Of a DNA stretch of 61,785 bases, positions 48,997 through 57,771 are shown piece after piece (the stretch's first letter is position 1; each line of letters starts with the position of its first letter). The DNA comes from Microbacterium ureisolvens (lineage in GTDB: Bacteria; Actinomycetota; Actinomycetes; Actinomycetales; Microbacteriaceae). The position numbers and the translations under genes are program-made. The notes beneath the pieces were generated by a model. The model ran no database searches, had not been told where the DNA came from, and was given only the letters and a program-made list of their open reading frames with translations. The stretch lies in NCBI RefSeq assembly GCF_015278315.1, contig NZ_JADIJE010000017.1, forward strand, positions 1-61,785, in the 5' to 3' direction.

Positions 48997-49548
48997 TCAC
49001 CGCAGCACGTCGTACCTGATGTGCGTGATCCTCTTCGACGCCAGGACGCGGGTCGGCTCGAGCCGGAGCGGAAGGTGCGGCAGGCGATCGAAGAGCTTGA
49101 CCCCGGCACCCAGCACCACTCCGGTGATCGCGAGCTCGAAGGCATCGACGGCGTCGATGGCGATCAGCTGCTGCGCGACGTTGGCGCTGCCCATGATGTA
49201 GACGTCTCGATCGCCGGCCGCCCCGAGCGCGCCGCGCAGCGCCTCCTGTGCCGACGGGGCGAAGGTGAACAGCGCGCCGTTCCTGACCACCGGATCCCGG
49301 CGTTCGTGCATCGGGACGAACACCGGCATCGGGAAGATCGGCTCGTCGCCCCAGGCCGCGTCGCCCGCGCGCAGGGTGCGGGCGCCGAAGATCACCGCGC
49401 CGGCGGCGAAGAACTCGGCGGTGACCTGCGGGTGCATCGCCATCGTCTCGTCCCCGAACGCCCAGCCGTGGAGCACAGTGAGGTCATCGTCCGGACCGGC
49501 CGAGAAGCCGTCGAGCGACATCGACGCGTAGAGGATCACCTGGGACAC
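48997..49548 (-). CDS. Dihydrofolate reductase-fold protein, copy 2
   Basis: 183-residue RibD-C/YwjB-like protein: VILYASMSLDGFSAGPDDD, VIFGARTLRAGDAAWG, VYIMGSANVAQQLIA, LGAGVKLFDRL. GTG49548 lies 6 nt after TACATT (minus strand, 49560-49555), so leaderless; starting at 49587 would swallow that box. The region upstream carries two GGACAC words (49567-49590). Substrate unknown; a paralogue at 38441 shares the fold but little local sequence. Confidence 0.82.
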   Translation of the reverse strand: MSQVILYASMSLDGFSAGPDDDLTVLHGWAFGDETMAMHPQVTAEFFAAGAVIFGARTLRAGDAAWGDEPIFPMPVFVPMHERRDPVVRNGALFTFAPSAQEALRGALGAAGDRDVYIMGSANVAQQLIAIDAVDAFELAITGVVLGAGVKLFDRLPHLPLRLEPTRVLASKRITHIRYDVLR

Positions 49549-49638
49549 TGACTCAATGTATACGGTGTCCACATTGGTGTCCAGCACATCCAGGCCGCGG
49601 CAGCGGATGTGGCGGTCGCCTGACCCGTGATGCTGCGG

Positions 49639-50334
49639 TCACCGCGCCGCGTCGCGACCCGCCTCACTCGCCACGAGCGCTCGCGCGGCGTGGATCAGAT
49701 CGCGCTCGGCGGATGTCTGGCCGGGATCGCTCACCCGTCGGTCCACCGCGATGCTCAGATCTTCACCGCTGATTCCTCCGCTCGCCGAGAGCTCCTCGCA
49801 CAGCGCCGCCAGCGTGGCTCGCACGGCGGCGCCCGGAGCGGACGGCATCGTGAGGGACACTTGCGCGAGGATCAGCGCACACATCGCGCGGTCGACCCCG
49901 GGCCGACCGACGGTCGCATTCGTCCAGTCGATGACCACGGGCCCGCGGGCGGTCAGGATGACATTCTCGGGGTGCAGATCCAGGTGCACCACGCGGTCGT
50001 CACGATCGGCCGCGTCAGGCACCGGGATGGCGTGCAGCCGATCGAGCAGCTCCGCCAGCAGGCCGCCCGCGGTCGCCGGATCCAGTGCACCGGCCAGGAC
50101 GGCGTCCGCCATCGTCGGTCCGCGGAGTCGCTCGAGCACCAGGTCTTCGGGACGCGCACCCGGGACGCGGACCTTCTGCCGCGGTACCGGGAACCCCGAC
50201 TGCGCGACGAAGGTCATGATCGCGGACTCGGCACCGGTGTCCGTTCCGTCGCGGGTGCGACGCAGGACCCATGTCTCGTCGATCGCGAAGACGTCGGCCG
50301 AGCGCCCCGCTCCCAGCAGTCGAAGATGCGTCAT
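49639..50334 (-). CDS. Aminoglycoside-phosphotransferase-fold kinase
   Basis: 231 residues, APH/choline-kinase fold. HLDLHPENVIL holds the catalytic Asp (Brenner motif HxDxxxxN) and VVIDWTNATVG the metal-binding Asp, with a short N-lobe (GAGRSADVFAI, VLRR Lys-equivalent Arg). APH-fold enzymes of this size commonly act on small metabolites; drug resistance is not implied. ATG50334 lies 7 nt after TAGCTT (50347-50342, minus strand). Confidence 0.8.
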   Translation of the reverse strand: MTHLRLLGAGRSADVFAIDETWVLRRTRDGTDTGAESAIMTFVAQSGFPVPRQKVRVPGARPEDLVLERLRGPTMADAVLAGALDPATAGGLLAELLDRLHAIPVPDAADRDDRVVHLDLHPENVILTARGPVVIDWTNATVGRPGVDRAMCALILAQVSLTMPSAPGAAVRATLAALCEELSASGGISGEDLSIAVDRRVSDPGQTSAERDLIHAARALVASEAGRDAAR

Positions 50335-50423
50335 CACGGGAAAGCTACTACGGGGCCCACACACGAGAGCCCGGGTTCGTATCCGCGTGCGCGCCCGGGC
50401 TCTTCACGATGTCCACGGCGTCG

Positions 50424-51455
50424 TCAGGCCCGGCGGTAGGTCCCGACGACGGGGCAGTCGAACGGGTCGCGCGCTGCGAGTCCGACACGGTTGAGATACC
50501 CGATGACGATCCCGTACGAGCGCCACAGCGTGGTCTCGGCGTACGGAACGTCGAGCGCACGGCACTGCTCGATCACGATCTCGCGCGCGCGGGCCAGGTG
50601 CGGCCGCGGCATGTTCGGGAAGAGGTGGTGCTCGATCTGGTAGTTGAGTCCACCCATGAGCCAGGTCGCCCACCACCCGCCGCTGACGTTGCGGGAGGTG
50701 CGCACCTGCTTGCTGAAGAAGTCGAGCTTCGCGTCCTTCGCGATGACCGGCATGCCCTTGTGGTTGGGGGCGAACGACGCCCCCATGTACACGCCGAAGA
50801 CGGCCAGCTGCACGCCGAGGAACGCGAAGGCCATCCCGAGCGGCAGGAAGACGAAGACCGGCGTCCAGATCACGGCGAACCGCGCGGCGATGAGGCCGAG
50901 CTCGGTCCAGCGGCCCTTCACGGCCTCACGGCCGACGAGGTGCCGCAGGCCGAGGAAGTGGAGGTTCAGCCCTTCCAGCGTGAGCAGCGGGAAGAACAGC
51001 CAGCCTTGACGCCGGGTGATCAGGCGACGGATGCCGCGAGCGCCGGCGGCGTCGGCATCCAGGAAGGAGATCGTGTCGACCTCGATGTCGGGGTCCTTCC
51101 CGACCCGGTTGGGGTTCGCGTGGTGGCGAGTGTGCTTGGACGTCCACCACGAGTAGCTCATCCCCACGACGCCGTTGGCGAGGAGGCGCGCGAGCCGGTC
51201 GTTGGCCGGTCCGGACGACAGGATCTGCCGGTGGGCGGCCTCATGGCCGAGGAAGGCGACCTGCGTGAACAGGATGCCCAGCGCGCCGGCGATCAGCAGC
51301 TGGAACCAGCTGTCGCCGAGCAGCACGAACCCGGTGATCGCGCCGCCGAAGCCCAGCGCGACGGCGAGACCGACGATGGCGTAGAACCAGGGTGTGCGTG
51401 CGAGCAGGCCGCTTTCGCGGACGACCTGCGAGACCTCGGTGTAGGCGCGGGCCAT
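50424..51455 (-). CDS. Membrane fatty-acid desaturase
   Basis: Di-iron acyl-lipid/acyl-CoA desaturase, 343 residues from ATG51455. The three histidine boxes are complete: HEAAH, HTRHH and QIEHH (NYQIEHHLFPNMPRPHL), with two pairs of helices between them. Relatives insert a double bond into membrane acyl chains. The reading frame stays open for 54 codons upstream (to 51617) and part of that may be coding; no strong ribosome-binding site fixes the start. Confidence 0.88.
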   Translation of the reverse strand: MARAYTEVSQVVRESGLLARTPWFYAIVGLAVALGFGGAITGFVLLGDSWFQLLIAGALGILFTQVAFLGHEAAHRQILSSGPANDRLARLLANGVVGMSYSWWTSKHTRHHANPNRVGKDPDIEVDTISFLDADAAGARGIRRLITRRQGWLFFPLLTLEGLNLHFLGLRHLVGREAVKGRWTELGLIAARFAVIWTPVFVFLPLGMAFAFLGVQLAVFGVYMGASFAPNHKGMPVIAKDAKLDFFSKQVRTSRNVSGGWWATWLMGGLNYQIEHHLFPNMPRPHLARAREIVIEQCRALDVPYAETTLWRSYGIVIGYLNRVGLAARDPFDCPVVGTYRRA

Positions 51456-51667
51456 CGGGGGGAATTCCGTGGTGCCGGCGTAGGTCTGACGAACAGGACC
51501 GAGCCGCGGCTCGAGGACGGTGGAGGAGATGATGCACCAGTTCCGGTGGGGACCGTTCGGCCGTTGAAAGCCAGAGGCGGTTGCCCATCGCTGCCCCCAG
51601 GCTACGTGTCGCTGCATCCCGCGGCCGGCATACGTCGGGACTCTGCGGCGATGCTCAGGAAGCAGAA

Positions 51668-51699
51668 GCGCCCGCCCCGGCCGAAGCCGGTGCGGGCGC
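51668..51699 (-). terminator. cspA terminator hairpin
   Basis: GCGCCCGC (51668-51675) and GCGGGCGC (51692-51699) plus inner CCGGC/GCCGG close on a CGAA tetraloop, 13 paired bases with one mismatch, 14 nt past the cspA stop. Confidence 0.8.
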
Positions 51700-51712
51700 C
51701 TGTGCGTGCGGA

Positions 51713-51916
51713 TCAGAGCGGGCGGATGTTCGCCGCCTGCATGCCCTTCGGGCCACGCTCAGCGTCGAATTCGACCTTCTGGTCTTCGCGGAGCTCCTTG
51801 AAGCCCTCACCCGCGATCGCGCTGAAGTGTGCGAAGAGATCGGCCGAGCCGTCATCGGGTGCGATGAAGCCGTAGCCCTTCTCGGAGTTGAACCATTTCA
51901 CGGTGCCAGTGGCCAT
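51713..51916 (-). CDS. cspA: Cold-shock protein
   Basis: 67-residue single-stranded nucleic-acid chaperone with RNP1 KGYGFIAPD and RNP2-like DLFAHFSAI, starting MATGTVKWFNSEKGYGF. AGGAAAG 6-7 nt before ATG51916 makes this a proper initiation site. The same frame is open well upstream, see the separate entry at 51713-52213. A -10-like TATGGT (minus strand, near 52358) would give a leader of several hundred bases, as common for cold-shock genes. Confidence 0.95.
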   Translation of the reverse strand: MATGTVKWFNSEKGYGFIAPDDGSADLFAHFSAIAGEGFKELREDQKVEFDAERGPKGMQAANIRPL

Positions 51917-52213
51917 CGTGTCTTTCCTATTCTTCGGGCCGCTCGAGCGACCAGGGGTGCCGCGCCTACGAATGCGGTGCGGACGGTGGAGGGACGACGC
52001 GGTCGTCGATGAGGCGACGGATGCCGCGACCGCCGCGCGCGCGAGGTCCGGCGTCGTGTGGAGGCCGAGATCCTCGCCGCGCGCGCCGTAGGCATGGAAG
52101 CCCTGCGGCGTCACGTCGATGAAGCCGGCGTACTCGTCGGCGCGGGTCGCGACGAAGACATCGTCGTCGGCCTGTCGCCAGGCGAGCGCCGGCGTGGGGG
52201 TATGCATGATCAT
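51713..52213 (-). CDS. In-frame upstream reading frame running into cspA (small domain + Arg-rich linker)
   Basis: From ATG52213 (or 52207) the frame continues without a stop into cspA, 166 codons in all. Its first 60 residues (MHTPTPALAWRQADDDVFVAT..., ...EYAGFIDVTPQGFHAYGA..., LGLHTTPDLARAAVAA) look like a real small domain with alternating W/D/Y/G pattern; the next 35 are Arg/Ser-rich. Either a separate small protein whose stop has been lost, a genuine fusion, or a leader peptide. It covers most of the 455-bp gap before the glycosyltransferase gene. No function recognised. Confidence 0.45.
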   Translation of the reverse strand: MIMHTPTPALAWRQADDDVFVATRADEYAGFIDVTPQGFHAYGARGEDLGLHTTPDLARAAVAASVASSTTASSLHRPHRIRRRGTPGRSSGPKNRKDTMATGTVKWFNSEKGYGFIAPDDGSADLFAHFSAIAGEGFKELREDQKVEFDAERGPKGMQAANIRPL

Positions 52214-52371
52214 GTGTTTCGTTCGAGGGGCGCGAAGCGGCGAGAGCGTTCGCGACGTGCGGCGTGCAGAAGCCGCGGATGAGGATGGAGGCGTCCAGGT
52301 CTGCGTCTCCACGTTGAGGCAGAGAGACGGACGCGCGCTCCCGAAGGGAACATACAACCATAGCACACGGC

Positions 52372-53100
52372 TCAGTCCTCTCCCCCGCCGGCGGCGTCGA
52401 GCGCGAGATCCGCGGCCTGCTGCCGCAGATAGCGCGCGTAGCCTCCGGGGGTCCGCCCGGCGCGACGGCCTGACGTGAGCACCTCGGCCGCATCGCTGGC
52501 CACGACCAGAGCGCCTCGGTTGCGGCAGCGGGCGACGAGGTCGACGTCTTCGTGCTCCCCAAGGGGCGCGAAGCCGCCGGCGGCGAGATACGCGCGAGCG
52601 CTCAGCCCCAGGTTGGCGCCGTGCACGTGGCCGTTGGGGCGGCCGGGCGTGTGGGTGCGCAACCAGAGCGCGCGCTGCGCCGCGGAGAGGTCGTCGAAGT
52701 CGGGCCGCACCGTTCCCACGCAGACGTCGGCGGTCTGCGACATCGCTCGGAGGTGCGTGAGCCATCCCACGGGGACGCGGGAATCGGCATCCGTGTTCGC
52801 GATCCAGATGCGGTCGATCGATGTGCCGGCCATTGCGCCGAGGGCGTGGTCGACGCCCAGCGCCCGCGCAGCCCCGACGCGCCCCGCGTCGGAGGTGAGC
52901 GTGGGGAAGCGGAAGTCGGCCGCGATCCTGGCGGAGGCGTCGGTGCACCTGTCGAGCACGACGCGCACCTCGGTGCGGATCCCGGCGTACGACGCCGCGT
53001 CCACCGCATCGACGAGCGCCGACAGCGAAGCCTCCAGCAGCAGCTCCTCGTCGCGGACTGGCACGACGACGATCATGACGTCGGCTTCGGTGCGGCTCAT
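52372..53100 (-). CDS. Family 2 glycosyltransferase
   Basis: 242-residue GT-A fold enzyme: IVVVPVRDEELLLEASL at the N-terminus, the metal-binding DxD-type WIANTDADSRVP, and GANLGLSARAYLAAGGFAPLGEHEDVDL with the catalytic-base ED. No membrane helices. ATG53100 overlaps the upstream gene by 4 nt (ATGA). Third gene of the acyl-CoA dehydrogenase/PIG-L-methyltransferase operon; acceptor unknown. Confidence 0.88.
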   Translation of the reverse strand: MSRTEADVMIVVVPVRDEELLLEASLSALVDAVDAASYAGIRTEVRVVLDRCTDASARIAADFRFPTLTSDAGRVGAARALGVDHALGAMAGTSIDRIWIANTDADSRVPVGWLTHLRAMSQTADVCVGTVRPDFDDLSAAQRALWLRTHTPGRPNGHVHGANLGLSARAYLAAGGFAPLGEHEDVDLVARCRNRGALVVASDAAEVLTSGRRAGRTPGGYARYLRQQAADLALDAAGGGED

Positions 53101-54476
53101 GCGAGCCCCTCGCGCTCTGCCACCGACTGCGCGGGACGACGGGCGAAGACCTCGAGCACGAAGTCCTTCTCGGTGTGCAGGCTGACCGTCTCCCACGCGG
53201 CGACCGCGCGCAGGGTCTCGTGCACCGCGTCACCGGACTGCGGGTACTCCGCAACGGCGTGACGCCAGTGACAGGCGACGAGGCATCCGTCATCCGCGAG
53301 GGACTGCTCGATCAGCGCGCAGGTGCGCTGCAGATCGGCCGGCGACAGGTAGTAGCCGACCTCGGAGAGCACGATGGTGTCGAAGCTGCCCTCCGGCCAA
53401 TCCGCGGGGATGCCGCCCTGTCGCACCGTGACCCCGCGCGTGCCCTCCAGCCGCGAGCGCGCGGCCGCCACGGCCGGGGTCGCGGCATCCATCGCCATCA
53501 CCGATCGCGCCCGATCGGCGAGTTCGCGCGTGAGCAGTCCGGTCGCGCAGCCGATCTCGAAGACGCGCCCGAGTTCGCGCTGGGGCAGCGCCGCCATCAG
53601 CAGCGCCCGCTTGCGCTCCTCGTACCATCGCGTCTCGAAACCCCACGGATCGTCGCCATTGCGGCGGTAGAACTCGTCGAACCACTGCGCGTCGAGGCTC
53701 TGTTCCGGGTCTTCCTCCCCCGCCGGCATGACGAAGATCTCGACTTCGCGATCGAAGTGCTCCCGCATGCCCGCGTGCAGCAGCACCTCGTCGCCCGGCC
53801 GGCCCGACAGGGGCGCGACCTGGGTGACATGGCGGGCGAGGGCGTCGCGCTTGGCCTGGAGCTCGTCCGACGTGAGCGTGAGCGCGGCCATCCGCTCCCA
53901 CGGCAGGTCGTCGCGCGAGCCCCAGTGCCAGGCCCACACCGGATACTCCAGGAGATCGAGACGCCGCTGGCCGGCAATGGTGCCGGCCACGTCGGCGGCG
54001 ATCCGGTGGTCGCGGTGGCGGTCACCCGCCCAGGGGACGGCGACCAGCACCCGCTGCGGGTCGACTCTGCGGTGCTGATCGAAGATCGCGCCGAGGCGCT
54101 CACGCAGCTCGGCCTTGGACCGGTCGAGGCCGCCATCGGGCAGCCCGAGGAATCTGATGTCGGCGTCGGGCGCGAGCAGGTCGACGGCTTCGCGCACCTC
54201 GTCACGGCGCAGTCGGGCGAGCGTCGCGGGAGCGTGGGTGGTCGAGTCGGGATGGGATGCCTCGCCATCGGTTGCGACCACCACCACGACCCGCGCACCC
54301 ATTCCCGCTGCGCGACGCATGAGGCCTGCGGCGCCGAGGGTCTCGTCGTCGGGGTGGGCGGCGACCACGACGAGGAGGTCGAAGTCGGGTTTCAGTGGCT
54401 GCAGGCCGTGTCGTGCGATCTCGTCGCGCCAGAGCGCCTCCGGGGTGCCCGGATCGAGGTGGCTGAACGTGGGCAT
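53097..54476 (-). CDS. Bifunctional PIG-L deacetylase - class I SAM methyltransferase
   Basis: 459 residues. N-terminal LmbE/PIG-L domain (about 30-250) with the zinc motif AAHPDDETLGAAGL and DRHRDHRIAAD; it should deacetylate an N-acetyl-sugar or amide. C-terminal methyltransferase (about 270-450), NodS-like, with SAM motif RVFEIGCATGLLT and post-I VMAMDAATP. The start is ATG54476 (TGATG overlap with the preceding gene) or GTG54479. The domain pair and its neighbours suggest modification of a glycan or glycolipid, but the substrate is unknown. Confidence 0.85.
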   Translation of the reverse strand: MPTFSHLDPGTPEALWRDEIARHGLQPLKPDFDLLVVVAAHPDDETLGAAGLMRRAAGMGARVVVVVATDGEASHPDSTTHAPATLARLRRDEVREAVDLLAPDADIRFLGLPDGGLDRSKAELRERLGAIFDQHRRVDPQRVLVAVPWAGDRHRDHRIAADVAGTIAGQRRLDLLEYPVWAWHWGSRDDLPWERMAALTLTSDELQAKRDALARHVTQVAPLSGRPGDEVLLHAGMREHFDREVEIFVMPAGEEDPEQSLDAQWFDEFYRRNGDDPWGFETRWYEERKRALLMAALPQRELGRVFEIGCATGLLTRELADRARSVMAMDAATPAVAAARSRLEGTRGVTVRQGGIPADWPEGSFDTIVLSEVGYYLSPADLQRTCALIEQSLADDGCLVACHWRHAVAEYPQSGDAVHETLRAVAAWETVSLHTEKDFVLEVFARRPAQSVAEREGLA

Positions 54477-55558
54477 CACGCCTCGACCTCGCTCTCGACG
54501 GCGAGCCGGCCCAGCCGGGCGGCATCGCGCAGGCCGTGATGCTGCCGGAGGTAGAGGTGCAGATCGGCGACCCGGCGCGCATAGGCCGGGTCCGACACGA
54601 GCGGGCCCGGACCGAGCGCCGCGTCCGCCTCGGCGAGCGCCGTTCTGGCCGCGTGGACGACCGCGCCGCGGACCCGCTCGGCCAGCAGTCGCTCATCGAT
54701 CCCCGCCCGCGCGTCGACGAGGTCGGCCGCCTCCCGCAGCACCGCGCGGGCAGCCCAGAGCGCCGCATCCGCTCGTCCGAGGTGCACCAGCGCGACCTGA
54801 TCGGCCCGCTCCGATGACGCTGCGACGCGGAGGGCGTCGCGAAGCCCGAGGGCGCCGCCCCACCAGCACGCGGCGACCGACATCGCGCCCCACGCGAAGC
54901 CCGGACGGGTGAGGTACCAGCCGACTTCGCCGATCGGCGCCGCCGGGGCGTGGTCGAAGTCGACGGGAGCGCTGACGATGTCGGGCAGTCCGCGCGCCAC
55001 CCACGGCCCGTTGTGCGGGCTGACGCCCGGCCCGCGCAGCGCGACCGCGAACAGCCGCCGCTCGTCGCCGACGAACGCCGTCACGAGGGCATGCGACAGG
55101 TGCGTCGCCAGAGAGCACCAGGGCTTCGTGCCGGTGAGTGTCCAGCCGGCATCGGTCTCGCGCGCGTCGACGCGCATGCCCGCGCCTTCGGCGGCGAACA
55201 CGCCCCACGACGAGTGCTCGTCGGCGCCGATCCGCGAGATGTGCCACGGATCGCTGTCGCGGTCGGCTCCCGCCTGCCGGAGGATGCCGAGGGCGTCGAG
55301 GTGCGGTTCGAGCACGCGGGCGGCCGCGACGTCGCGCCGCGCGGTCGCCGCCAGCAGATCCCACAGCATCGCCGTCTCGCCGGCGCCCGCAGACGGTGCG
55401 CTCCGGCCGACTCTCACGCACCAGTCGATGGTGGACGGGATGTCGCGACCGAACTCCTGGAGATGGGCCGCGTCCGCGAGCGCTCGTGCCGACGCGTCGT
55501 TCCTCTCGGTGTCGGGGGTGATCAGCGATCGGCCCCGGTGCCCCTCACCCGCGACCAT
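54476..55558 (-). CDS. Acyl-CoA dehydrogenase-like protein
   Basis: 360 residues, first gene of a three-gene leftward operon. Family text includes WGVFAAEGAGMRV, LTGTKPWCSLA (the flavin-contact G-x-K-x-W strand) and a helical C-terminal domain (LVHLGRADAALWAARAVLREAADLV). The usual Glu catalytic base region is not obvious, and the C-terminal Arg/Gln FAD contacts are weak, so the enzyme may be diverged. GGGAGGG 8 nt before ATG55558 sets the start; ATG55564 is too close to it. Confidence 0.78.
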   Translation of the reverse strand: MVAGEGHRGRSLITPDTERNDASARALADAAHLQEFGRDIPSTIDWCVRVGRSAPSAGAGETAMLWDLLAATARRDVAAARVLEPHLDALGILRQAGADRDSDPWHISRIGADEHSSWGVFAAEGAGMRVDARETDAGWTLTGTKPWCSLATHLSHALVTAFVGDERRLFAVALRGPGVSPHNGPWVARGLPDIVSAPVDFDHAPAAPIGEVGWYLTRPGFAWGAMSVAACWWGGALGLRDALRVAASSERADQVALVHLGRADAALWAARAVLREAADLVDARAGIDERLLAERVRGAVVHAARTALAEADAALGPGPLVSDPAYARRVADLHLYLRQHHGLRDAARLGRLAVESEVEA

Positions 55559-55818
55559 CAGCATCCCTCCCGAACCCGCCGACGAGACGCTGCTGACTTG
55601 CCTTCACGATGGTGCGATCCTCCTCGGTGCCATCCCCCGTCCCGCGAGCGTACGTTTGCAGCCCCGGGAGGCAACCGCCCTTGACAACCGGTCGCTCCCG
55701 GCCCAAGGCGGCCGGCCCGCCGCCTCGGCCGAGGTGATGCGGGACCCGCCCGTTTGCACACGACGCGCGCCGCCGCCAGGGCCTCCTCCACGCGGGCCGC
55801 CCCGGATACCGTGGGGCC

Positions 55819-57186
55819 ATGTCGGCGGAGACCACGCTTCTGATCCTGGGCGCCACGGGCGACCTGACGTCGAGACTGCTGCTGCCCGCGCTGGGCCAGC
55901 TGCTCACCCTCGAGCCGCACCGCCGGGTGCGGCTGCGCGGGGCGGGGATGGAGGACTGGGACGACGCGCGCTGGCGCGACACCGTGCGGCGCTCGTTCGA
56001 GTCGGGCGGCTTCGGGGAGGCGTTCGCGGCGGTCGCCGACACGACGTACGAGCGCGCCGACATCACCGATGCGGGCGACCTCAGGCGCCTCCTCGCGAAT
56101 CCGGACGGCCGCCTCGCGCTGTACTTCGCCGTGCCGCCGGCGGTCGCCAAGGCGTCGTGCGAAGCGCTGGCGAGCGTCGAGATCCCCGCAGGCACCGTGC
56201 TGGCGCTCGAGAAGCCGTTCGGCGTGGACCAGGCGACGGCGCGAGAGCTCAACGCGACGGTCGCGCGTCTGGTGCCCGAGGAGCAGGTGTTCCGCATCGA
56301 CCACTTCCTGGGGCGCTCGACGACGCTCAACCTGCTGGGGGTGCGGTTCGCGAACCGCGTCTTCGCCCCGGTGTGGCGGGCGCAGGACATCGAGTCTGTC
56401 GTCATCCGCTACGACGAGAGCCTCGGGCTCGAGGGCCGGGCTGGCTACTACGACAAGGCGGGCGCCCTCGCCGACATGATCCAGAGCCACCTGCTGCAGG
56501 TGATGGCGATCCTGGCCATGGAGCCGCCGGCGACGCTGCACGAGCGCGACTTCCGCGACGCGACCTCCGCGGTGCTGCGGGCCACGCACGTCTGGGGCGA
56601 CGACCCGTCGCAGGCATCGCGACGTGCCCGCTACACCGCGGGCACGGTGGGCGAGCGCACGCTCCCCTCCTACGCCGACGAGGAGGGCGTCGATCCGGCG
56701 CGCGAGACCGAGACGCTCGCCGAGCTCGTGTGCGAGGTGCGCAACGAGCGCTGGGAGGGCGTCCCCTTCCGCCTGCGCTCGGGCAAGGCGCTGCCCGAGA
56801 AGAAGGGTGAGATCGTCGTGACGTTCCGCCGCGTCAACCATGTTCCCGACGGCCTCACGGGCCCCGCTCCCGGTTCGATCCTGCGCTTCTCCCTCGGACC
56901 CGACCACATGGACCTCGAGCTCAACGTCAACGGCGGCGACGACCCGTTCGAGCTCGAGCGCGCCACGATCGGCGCCGACCTCGGCGAGGGCGCGCTCAAG
57001 GCCTACGGCGAGGTGCTCTCGGGCATCCTCGACGCCGACGCGATCCTGTCGGTGCGCGGCGACGCCGCCGAGGAGTCGTGGCGCATCGTCGATCCGGTGC
57101 TCGCCGCCTGGCGCGCGGGCAAGGTGCCGCTCGAGGAGTACCCGGCCGGCTCGCTCGGCCCCGATGGCTGGCCTGCGCTCCCCTGA
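55819..57186 (+). CDS. zwf: Glucose-6-phosphate dehydrogenase
   Basis: Oxidative pentose-phosphate entry enzyme, 455 residues (slightly short). N-terminal ILGATGDLTSRLLLPAL nucleotide motif, EKPFG, and the active-site RIDHFLGR with the catalytic His. ATG55819 is 6 nt after TACCGT, leaderless. It stands alone rather than in the usual tal-zwf-opcA cluster, so it may be a second, lineage-specific paralogue. Confidence 0.9.
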   Translation: MSAETTLLILGATGDLTSRLLLPALGQLLTLEPHRRVRLRGAGMEDWDDARWRDTVRRSFESGGFGEAFAAVADTTYERADITDAGDLRRLLANPDGRLALYFAVPPAVAKASCEALASVEIPAGTVLALEKPFGVDQATARELNATVARLVPEEQVFRIDHFLGRSTTLNLLGVRFANRVFAPVWRAQDIESVVIRYDESLGLEGRAGYYDKAGALADMIQSHLLQVMAILAMEPPATLHERDFRDATSAVLRATHVWGDDPSQASRRARYTAGTVGERTLPSYADEEGVDPARETETLAELVCEVRNERWEGVPFRLRSGKALPEKKGEIVVTFRRVNHVPDGLTGPAPGSILRFSLGPDHMDLELNVNGGDDPFELERATIGADLGEGALKAYGEVLSGILDADAILSVRGDAAEESWRIVDPVLAAWRAGKVPLEEYPAGSLGPDGWPALP

Positions 57187-57206
57187 CCCTACGAGCGAGG
57201 ACGGAT

Positions 57207-57235
57207 GACGGATGCCGCGGCCCGCGGCATCCGTC
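57207..57235. terminator. Perfect 14-bp bidirectional hairpin
   Basis: GACGGATGCCGCGG (57207-57220) pairs with CCGCGGCATCCGTC (57222-57235), 20 nt after zwf and 12 nt before the stop of the convergent VOC gene. Confidence 0.85.
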
Positions 57236-57246
57236 GCTTCACGGCG

Positions 57247-57660
57247 TCAGCGCTCGCCCATCATCTGCGGCTCCATGCGGCCCACGGCGATGACGTTGCC
57301 GGCGGGGTCCTTGAACCACGCGATGTCGGGCCCGCCCTCGAAGCCGCGCGAGATGCCCTTCTCGTCGGTGCCGTAGTCCGGGTCGGTGTAGATCTTCGTC
57401 ACCACGCCCCGCGCGTTGAGGTCGTCGACGGCGGCGTCGACGTCTTCCACGCTGAAGTTGAGGATCGTGAAGACGGCGGGCTCGTGGTCTTCCTTCGGGT
57501 AGACGAAGATGCTGCCGCCGCCCGGGAGGGCGATCGTGAAGCCGCCGCCCATCTCCTCGTAGACGGTGACGTCGAGCCCCAGGGTGTCGCGGTAGAACGT
57601 TGCGGCTTCGCCGATGTCGGGTACGGCGAAACTCGAAAACGGCCGATCGGGTGTGAACAT
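57247..57660 (-). CDS. VOC/glyoxalase-like protein 2
   Basis: 137-residue VOC-domain protein: FSSFAVPDIGEAATFYRDTLGLDV at the start, WFKDPAGNVIAV near the C-terminus. The metal-binding His/Glu pair is not evident, so it may be a non-metal VOC binding protein. ATG57660 with GGGAGG upstream. Convergent with zwf, divergent from xdhA. Confidence 0.82.
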   Translation of the reverse strand: MFTPDRPFSSFAVPDIGEAATFYRDTLGLDVTVYEEMGGGFTIALPGGGSIFVYPKEDHEPAVFTILNFSVEDVDAAVDDLNARGVVTKIYTDPDYGTDEKGISRGFEGGPDIAWFKDPAGNVIAVGRMEPQMMGER

Positions 57661-57737
57661 GACAGCCTCCCAGTGTGTGTCCCCACGCACACGATCCTCC
57701 TGTGGGCGGACCCTGTCCAGGGGTGTCGTGGCGCACC

Positions 57738-57765
57738 TTGCACGTCGAGGGGCGCGGCGTAGACT
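57738..57765 (+). promoter_or_regulatory. xdhA promoter (TTGCAC-N16-TAGACT)
   Basis: TTGCAC at 57738-57743, a 16-nt spacer and TAGACT at 57760-57765 form a good vegetative promoter. Transcription would start near 57772, where an ATC codon begins in frame with xdhA. Confidence 0.65.
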
Positions 57766-57771
57766 CCGGGC

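Noticed and set aside
49639..50334. APH-fold gene considered as aminoglycoside resistance
   Set aside because: Only the general kinase fold is visible; no resistance-specific family features or mobile context.
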